NCBI GenBank assembly: GCA_009786625.1
Contig: WQRT01000004.1
Location: 12,827 to 32,329, forward strand
Source: Treponema sp.
GTDB taxonomy: Bacteria > Spirochaetota > Spirochaetia > Treponematales > Breznakiellaceae
DNA length: 19,503 nucleotides
Direction: 5' to 3'
The notes beneath the pieces are model-generated. The model made no database searches, was not told the origin of the DNA, and saw nothing but the letters and a program-made list of their open reading frames with translations. Shown piece after piece: positions 15,696 through 19,503 of the stretch. The position numbers were made by a program, and so were the translations under genes. The stretch's first letter is position 1. Each line of letters begins with the position of its first letter.

Positions 15696-17120
15696 ATGAA
15701 AAAGTGTCTATTTTGTGTAATTCCTTTGATTTTAATGCTTATTGGGTGTACAGGAAGCGCGAGACCGGCAGAGCAAATTGCGGAATATCCTTCGGCCGCA
15801 CCAGGCGGCATGACGCTGGATCAGGCGATTAAAGAAGCCGCGGGACGCATTGACGAACGAATCACAACAGGATCAAAAATTGTTTTGCTTAATTTCAGCT
15901 CCCCTTCAGACAGATTTTCTTCATACACGCTGGACGAACTGGAAGCGAATCTGCTTGACTCGGGAATTTTAATTATCGTAGATCGCAGAGAGGTAGAACG
16001 AATCCGCAGTGAATTAAATATTCAGTCTTCAGGCGAAGTGGGAGACGATTCGATACAAAATGTCGGCGCGAGGCTCGGTGCGCAGTCTGTCGTTTCAGGC
16101 TCTCTCATGGAAATAGGCGGCACTTACAGAATGGTTGTGCGGGTATTGAATGTACAAAACGCGACTGTGGAAGCTCAGTACAGAACAGACATTGCCGCAG
16201 ATAGCCGTGTTCTGGCTCTGCTTGAGGGAGGGAGATCGACTGCTGCTGTGACGGTGCAGCCAGCGAGACCTGCGGCGGCAGCGCAAACACCGGCGGCTCC
16301 TGTAAGAACACTACCGCCTACGCCGCAGAATTTAAGAGCTGCGTCTATTCGCGAAAATTCTGTAGAGATAACTTGGTCCAGTTCTAACTGGGGTAGCACA
16401 GGTGTCGGTTTCCAGGTTTATTACAGTACGTCAGCAGATGCCGCAAGCGCGACACTGGCGGGCAGCGTAAGCAACCGGCAAAGCTATTCATTTTCTAATT
16501 TAAGAAATAATACGCTTTATTACTTCTGGGTTACATCGGTAGAAAGAAATACTGAAAGTGCGAAATCGGAAGTATTATCTATAACTACGCCAAGATATGA
16601 CTACGTAATCGGCGATACAGGGCCCGCGGGAGGACTCATTTTTTATGACAAGGGAGTATATACAAACGGATGGCGGTTCATGGAAGCAGCTCCCAATGAC
16701 ATAGGTCCCGCACCATGGGGCGCTAACGGCACCGAAGTGAGCGGAACCAGCACAGCGATAGGAGGCGGAAGAGGAAATACGCAGAGTATTGTCCCTGTGC
16801 TGACACGTGCCAGAGAAGACGGAGCGGCTCTTCTTTGTTCTTCGTTAAATATAAGTGGATTTACCGACTGGTTTTTACCAAGTAAAGACGAATTAAATTT
16901 AATGTATACGAACTTAGCAGTAAGAGGTCTCGGCAGGTTCAGCAATAGTTGTTATTGGACATCTTCAGAGGGTTCTGGTCGAGCATTTTCATTATCTACA
17001 TCCAGTTCAGAGAGTAATGCATGGATGCAATATTTCAATAATGGCAGCCAATATCAAGATCGTCATAATGGAAGCGGTAAAAATAACGCATATCAGATTC
17101 GCGCGGCGCGTCAATTTTGA
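15696..17120 (+). CDS. Lipoprotein: CsgG/LpoB-like domain, fibronectin III, DUF1566/Lcl C-terminal domain
   Basis: A 474-residue protein. The signal MKKCLFCVIPLILMLIGC gives the lipid Cys at 18. Residues about 40-175 resemble CsgG/LpoB-type periplasmic domains: KIVLLNFSSPS, LDSGILIIVDRREVERIRSELN, ARLGAQSVVSGSL, YRMVVRVLNVQN. A Pro/Ala linker (185-208) precedes a fibronectin type III domain (210-299). Residues about 302-474 form a DUF1566/Lcl domain with a C-type-lectin-like pattern (GPAGGLIFYD, FTDWFLPSKDELNLMY, CYWTSSE, final RAARQF). Such modules bind ligands on the cell surface. The C-terminus has the codon pattern of a retroelement-diversified region. The gene has its own strong promoter opposite an XRE repressor, a structured leader and a good Shine-Dalgarno sequence. 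A small Cys-rich gene follows 25 nt downstream, probably in the same transcript. Confidence 0.87.
   Translation: MKKCLFCVIPLILMLIGCTGSARPAEQIAEYPSAAPGGMTLDQAIKEAAGRIDERITTGSKIVLLNFSSPSDRFSSYTLDELEANLLDSGILIIVDRREVERIRSELNIQSSGEVGDDSIQNVGARLGAQSVVSGSLMEIGGTYRMVVRVLNVQNATVEAQYRTDIAADSRVLALLEGGRSTAAVTVQPARPAAAAQTPAAPVRTLPPTPQNLRAASIRENSVEITWSSSNWGSTGVGFQVYYSTSADAASATLAGSVSNRQSYSFSNLRNNTLYYFWVTSVERNTESAKSEVLSITTPRYDYVIGDTGPAGGLIFYDKGVYTNGWRFMEAAPNDIGPAPWGANGTEVSGTSTAIGGGRGNTQSIVPVLTRAREDGAALLCSSLNISGFTDWFLPSKDELNLMYTNLAVRGLGRFSNSCYWTSSEGSGRAFSLSTSSSESNAWMQYFNNGSQYQDRHNGSGKNNAYQIRAARQF
16953..17114 (+). other. Candidate diversity-generating-retroelement variable region
   Basis: This is the C-terminal coding segment from YWTSSE to the final RAAR of the DUF1566/Lcl domain. 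The consecutive codons TAT, (CAA), GAT, CGT, CAT, AAT at 17052-17069 differ only at positions 1 and 2 and share third-position T, as if all came from AAT by adenine-specific mutation. AGC, GGT, AAT and AAC follow nearby. Flanking constant words (AW, FNNG, K-N-N, R-A-x-R) match the layout of lectin-fold variable proteins, which I recall as N-rich in the template form. No template repeat or reverse transcriptase is in the window. Confidence 0.45.
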
Positions 17121-17145
17121 TTTATTTTATTAATGGAGTTAAATC

Positions 17146-17328
17146 ATGGGAAGACCAAATATTCCTGGAATGTGTCCTTTCTATGACAAATCATTTAATA
17201 GATGTTATTTATCGGAAACTACACCTGCATCCAGCACGCGGGATCAGAAATGCAACTCTGATTCCAATTGCAAAAATTGCGGCAATTACGAAGCGTGGAA
17301 GAATGGCAGTAATTACAGAGGGAAGTGA
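17146..17328 (+). CDS. Small Cys-rich protein
   Basis: A 60-residue protein, too small and polar for a membrane protein. It carries five Cys at 10, 20, 36, 42 and 45 (PGMCPFYD, NRCYLS, QKCNSDSNCKNCGNY), a spacing that suggests a small metal-binding or disulfide-stabilised fold. There is no signal peptide, so the cytoplasm and metal binding are more likely. The start has a clear GGAG Shine-Dalgarno sequence 7 nt upstream, which separates it from an overlapping frame beginning at 17117 that lacks one. It follows the Lcl lipoprotein by 25 nt and lies before a hairpin terminator candidate, so it is probably the last gene of that transcript. The function is not recognised. Confidence 0.7.
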   Translation: MGRPNIPGMCPFYDKSFNRCYLSETTPASSTRDQKCNSDSNCKNCGNYEAWKNGSNYRGK

Positions 17329-17363
17329 GGTAATAATGTAATGACTTGTCCGGCAACTCAGTT

Positions 17364-17400
17364 AGTTGTCTCAACTGAAGTTATCGAACAACTCTTTTTA
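17364..17400 (+). terminator. Candidate rho-independent terminator
   Basis: AGTTGT (17364-17369) pairs with ACAACT (17388-17393), with a nested AACT/AGTT pairing, and CTTTTTA follows. The stem is AT-rich and has internal loops, so it is weak. The position after the Cys-rich gene and before the Shine-Dalgarno of the next gene fits termination. Alternative pairings exist (TCAGTT with AACTGA; AGTTG-TCT-CAACT), the last resembling the candidate XRE operator. Confidence 0.4.
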
Positions 17401-17443
17401 TATTATTGCTAAAAATATATGACAACAAAATAAGGAGATTTAT

Positions 17444-18682
17444 ATGACTGAACAAGAAGTAAGGTATGCTATTTTACAAGCTCAGGAAAAGGCCGAAAAA
17501 GGCGATGTTATTTCTCAGCATTTTTTAGGTATTAGCTATCTTGGACTTAAAGACTATGGAATGGCCGCAAAGTGGTTTGAAAAAGCGGCAGAGCAAGGTT
17601 ACGCAGATGCTCAAATGAGATTAGGACTTCAATTATATAATGGACAAGGCGTTATAGAAGATAAGGCAAAAGGTATAGAATGGATAAAAAAAGCAGCGGA
17701 ACAAGGTTATGCAAGAGCGCAGTTCCATATAGGTAATTTTACGGAAGATAATCTTAAATCCGCTGAATGGTACGAAAAAGCGGCAGAACAAGGAGACGCT
17801 GACGCTCAGTACGAATTGGGTCTTCTGTATTTTAATGGTAAAGGCGTTCCAAAAGATAATATCAAGGCTGGCCAATGGTTTAAAAAATCAGGAGATCAAG
17901 GTAACGAGAAAAGCAAGGAATTTTTAAGTAAAGTTATAGCAGACGCTCTGTTTGATCAACCTGAAATTCAAAATCAGAGAAATGCGGCTGCTCACAAGTT
18001 TTACATGGAAGGTAACCATAAAAAGGCTGCTGAGTTGTATGTTGAAATGGCAGATAGAGGGAATGCTGTAGCTCAGTATAAATTAGGTCTATTATATAGT
18101 CTAGGACAAGGTGTTATAAATGATTCAATAAAATCTAATGAGTTAATTAGTAAAGCTGCGACACAAGGATTAAAAGAAGCAAAGGATTGGCTTGAAAAAG
18201 AAGAACTCGAACGAAAGGAACGTGAAGAAAAAGAGTGTAAGGAACGAGAACATCAGGAATGGCTTAAGACAGAAGATGGTCAAAAATGGCAAGCAGAACA
18301 ATATAGACTTAAGGAAAAGAAGAGGAAAAAAGAAGAAACACAGAAACTGTTATGGAAAATAGGGCGTATTGCCGCTCTTTTATTAACAGTATTTTCTATA
18401 ATTATGATATTTGTTATTAATGGTATTTCTGAACAAGTTGATAACAGCGTTGTGATTTCATTGTTACTCTTTATGATAATACCATTTACGGTAATTTATT
18501 TTTGTGAAGGCATTATAAAGAGGATTATTTTCTTCATTGTAGGTGTTGGCTTTGCCATACTTATTTTATCAATCTTTAATAATTTTCCAGACTATGCTGA
18601 AACACCATTTCTAAATATAATGTGTATTAGCTATATTATATCTTGCGTTTTGGCAATAATTAATGTTAAAGATAAATATTAA
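17444..18682 (+). CDS. Sel1-repeat protein with coiled coil and C-terminal membrane helices
   Basis: A 412-residue protein. Residues about 24-155 contain Sel1-like repeats (AAKWFEKAAEQGYADAQMRLG, ECYEKAAEQG-type units such as AEWYEKAAEQGDADAQYELG, and GLLYFNGKGVPKD). A second block of about two repeats lies at 185-245. A strongly charged helix, probably a coiled coil, follows (about 250-303, rich in E, K and R), then four hydrophobic segments (about 306-327, 335-357, 360-378 and 388-407). With no signal peptide, the repeats should face the cytoplasm on an inner-membrane anchor. Sel1 repeats are protein-binding scaffolds. The start has a strong AAGGAG 6 nt upstream. The gene is AT-richer than those before 15 kb, and its codons avoid the GCG/CGC bias seen there, which suggests transfer. 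The function is unknown. Confidence 0.87.
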   Translation: MTEQEVRYAILQAQEKAEKGDVISQHFLGISYLGLKDYGMAAKWFEKAAEQGYADAQMRLGLQLYNGQGVIEDKAKGIEWIKKAAEQGYARAQFHIGNFTEDNLKSAEWYEKAAEQGDADAQYELGLLYFNGKGVPKDNIKAGQWFKKSGDQGNEKSKEFLSKVIADALFDQPEIQNQRNAAAHKFYMEGNHKKAAELYVEMADRGNAVAQYKLGLLYSLGQGVINDSIKSNELISKAATQGLKEAKDWLEKEELERKEREEKECKEREHQEWLKTEDGQKWQAEQYRLKEKKRKKEETQKLLWKIGRIAALLLTVFSIIMIFVINGISEQVDNSVVISLLLFMIIPFTVIYFCEGIIKRIIFFIVGVGFAILILSIFNNFPDYAETPFLNIMCISYIISCVLAIINVKDKY

Positions 18683-18724
18683 TAACAAATATTTCTACAC
18701 TATAAAGTACAAATATCAAACATC

Positions 18725-18753
18725 TTGATTACATCAAAGAAATAACATATAAT
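18725..18753 (+). promoter_or_regulatory. Promoter candidate upstream of the broken gene
   Basis: TTGATT (18725-18730), a 17-nt spacer and a perfect TATAAT (18748-18753) give initiation near 18760, about 16 nt before the ATG at 18776. The spacing is ideal and the -35 matches 4 of 6 bases. Confidence 0.55.
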
Positions 18754-18775
18754 TAAATAAAAATGGATATTTGTG

Positions 18776-19050
18776 ATGCATAAGAAACAATTAAAAATAT
18801 TGATCTTATTAATTTTAATAGTATCAAATCAATTTAATGCCGCATTTGCCGATGAACAAAGTGACAGAATATTCAGCGTCACCCCGGCGTTTTCATTTGC
18901 TTGGTATCCATAAAATATGACTTGCACCTTTTTAACGGCAGAGTTACAGATAATCCAAATCCCATCTCAGATAATTTTTATAGTTTTCGAAATCAATGGA
19001 ATACAGTTTCTTTAATGTATCAGATAGATAAAACAGTGCAATTTCTTGGA
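18776..19050 (+). pseudogene. Broken gene for an exported, possibly outer-membrane protein
   Basis: From the ATG at 18776 the frame encodes a convincing signal peptide, MHKKQLKILILLILIVS followed by AAFA (cleavage after about residue 25), and then FSVTPAFSFAWYP, a strand like the first one of treponemal beta-barrels. It stops with TAA at 18911-18913 after 45 residues. Another frame, open from about 18901, continues with barrel-like sequence (YDLHLFNG, DNFYSFRNQWNTVSLMYQ) to about 19050, then loses this character and stops at 19183-19185. The simplest reading is a frameshift plus loss of the 3' part of a longer gene. A short intact secreted peptide is the alternative. The boundaries, especially the end, are approximate. 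Confidence 0.45.
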
Positions 19051-19239
19051 GGCTTTTTGATACTTCTTGGACAGCTCCTTCGATTAACATCGCCGCTAAA
19101 GCGGCTGAAATCAAGGTTATCCTCACATATGGCAATTATTCCCTTTTTTTTTTATGTTCCATATGGTAAAAAGAGTATATTTTGAAATATGCAATATTCT
19201 ATATATAGGTTTTTAGTGAAATATCATCTGCAAAAGGCT

Positions 19240-19267
19240 TTGAAAAGAGTTTTTTTTATGGTATATT
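19240..19267 (+). promoter_or_regulatory. Candidate promoter for the antitoxin gene
   Basis: TTGAAA (19240-19245), a 16-nt T-rich spacer and TATATT (19262-19267) give initiation near 19274, exactly at the AGGAGGT ribosome-binding site (19274-19280). The leader would be only about 12 nt. Confidence 0.35.
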
Positions 19268-19285
19268 CTCAATAGGAGGTTAACA

Positions 19286-19503
19286 ATGACGGCAGTTCAA
19301 GCGATATATGACGGCAGTGTTTTCATACCAGAAAGACCCTGCGAAATAACCAAAGGCTCAAAAGTAACGCTTACTTTTAGTTCAGCAGACAGCAGCTTTT
19401 GTGAATCAGAGAAGAAGCTCGCCGCTTTTAGACAGCTTGCCAAAGAAATAAAAGAAGCTAATGAGACCGACCCTCTGCCTCCTGAATTTGACGAAATTAT
19501 TTC
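19286..19503 (+). CDS. DUF104/AF2212-like antitoxin, partial at the window edge
   Basis: The first 72 codons are present and the gene runs off the right edge. The start MTAVQAIYDGSVFIPERP followed by ITKGSKVTLTF matches the small beta-barrel pattern of DUF104/AF2212-type antitoxins (VQAIYDGxVFxPExP, then GxxVxLTF). After it comes a helical, charged segment (ESEKKLAAFRQLAKEIKEANE) and PLPPEFDEII, the kind of tail that wraps around a toxin. Such genes usually precede a PIN-domain (VapC-type) toxin, which would lie just beyond the window. AGGAGGT ends 5 nt before the ATG, an excellent ribosome-binding site. The toxin partner is inference; none is visible here. Confidence 0.75.
   Translation, partial: MTAVQAIYDGSVFIPERPCEITKGSKVTLTFSSADSSFCESEKKLAAFRQLAKEIKEANETDPLPPEFDEII

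Larger units (their letters stand above)
18683..19285. other. Degraded intergenic stretch
   Basis: This 600-nt stretch holds no intact gene. It contains a promoter (18725-18753), a broken exported-protein gene (18776 to about 19050), a perfect palindrome GCCGCT-AA-AGCGGC at 19092-19105, a run of ten T at 19144-19153, and the promoter and ribosome-binding site of the antitoxin gene. Between 19106 and 19239 I see nothing else that I can support. Confidence 0.6.

Noticed and set aside
15147..17120. Reverse transcriptase or template repeat expected beside the candidate variable region
   Set aside because: No frame in the window shows a reverse-transcriptase YxDD motif in context, and I found no second copy of 16953-17114 here.
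17117..17341. Overlapping 74-residue frame across the Cys-rich gene
   Set aside because: It has no ribosome-binding site and ordinary-looking composition. The 60-residue frame has a clear Shine-Dalgarno sequence and patterned cysteines.
18944..19135. Reverse-strand frame beginning MPYVRITL, resembling a 4-oxalocrotonate tautomerase N-terminus
   Set aside because: It needs a TTG start, the likeness fades after about 30 residues, the middle is encoded by a palindrome, and it lies opposite the broken gene. It is probably chance.

Overview
The window looks like a Treponema-type spirochaete chromosome, probably a gut or rumen lineage. The reasons are moderate G+C, many TPR and lipoprotein genes with relaxed spirochaetal lipoboxes, beta-barrel outer-membrane proteins ending in Phe, a DUF1566/Lcl-type lipoprotein, and very compact gene packing with overlapping starts and stops. 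The assignment comes from gene content and remembered family patterns, not from a search. No rRNA, tRNA, CRISPR array or IS element was seen.

The left part (1-15163) reads as vertically inherited and compact. A + strand operon carries a small TPR-like protein, a TPR protein built from two-TPR super-units, and rlmN (23S rRNA A2503 methyltransferase). A - strand pair follows, DUF445 membrane protein and SH3-like lipoprotein, whose start lies 4 bp from a divergent omptin-family outer-membrane protease gene with its catalytic Asp/Asp and Asp-His residues intact. Next come a four-helix membrane protein, an inverted repeat built of TTAGGGG-like units, and a - strand operon of a one-helix membrane protein and a beta-propeller-like lipoprotein. 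A + strand pair follows, uracil phosphoribosyltransferase with an extra N-terminal domain and an exported TPR protein. A 1580-residue beta-barrel surface protein on the - strand comes next, then DUF503 coupled to a small lipoprotein. Several promoters here sit so close to the start codon that the mRNAs would be leaderless or nearly so, and these genes lack Shine-Dalgarno sequences.

The right part (15147-19503) looks accessory: intergenic gaps are larger, Shine-Dalgarno sequences are strong, and base composition becomes AT-rich from about 17.1 kb. An XRE-family repressor faces a lipoprotein across divergent promoters that share an 11-bp palindrome. The lipoprotein (CsgG/LpoB-like, fibronectin III, DUF1566/Lcl) ends in a stretch whose codon pattern resembles the variable region of a diversity-generating retroelement; no template repeat or reverse transcriptase lies in the window. 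Downstream are a 60-residue Cys-rich protein, a Sel1-repeat protein with four membrane helices, a broken exported-protein gene that keeps a good promoter, and the start of a DUF104-like antitoxin gene cut by the window edge.

The most interesting items are the retroelement-like variable region with its repressor-controlled promoter and structured leader, the omptin in a spirochaete, and the leaderless promoter architecture.
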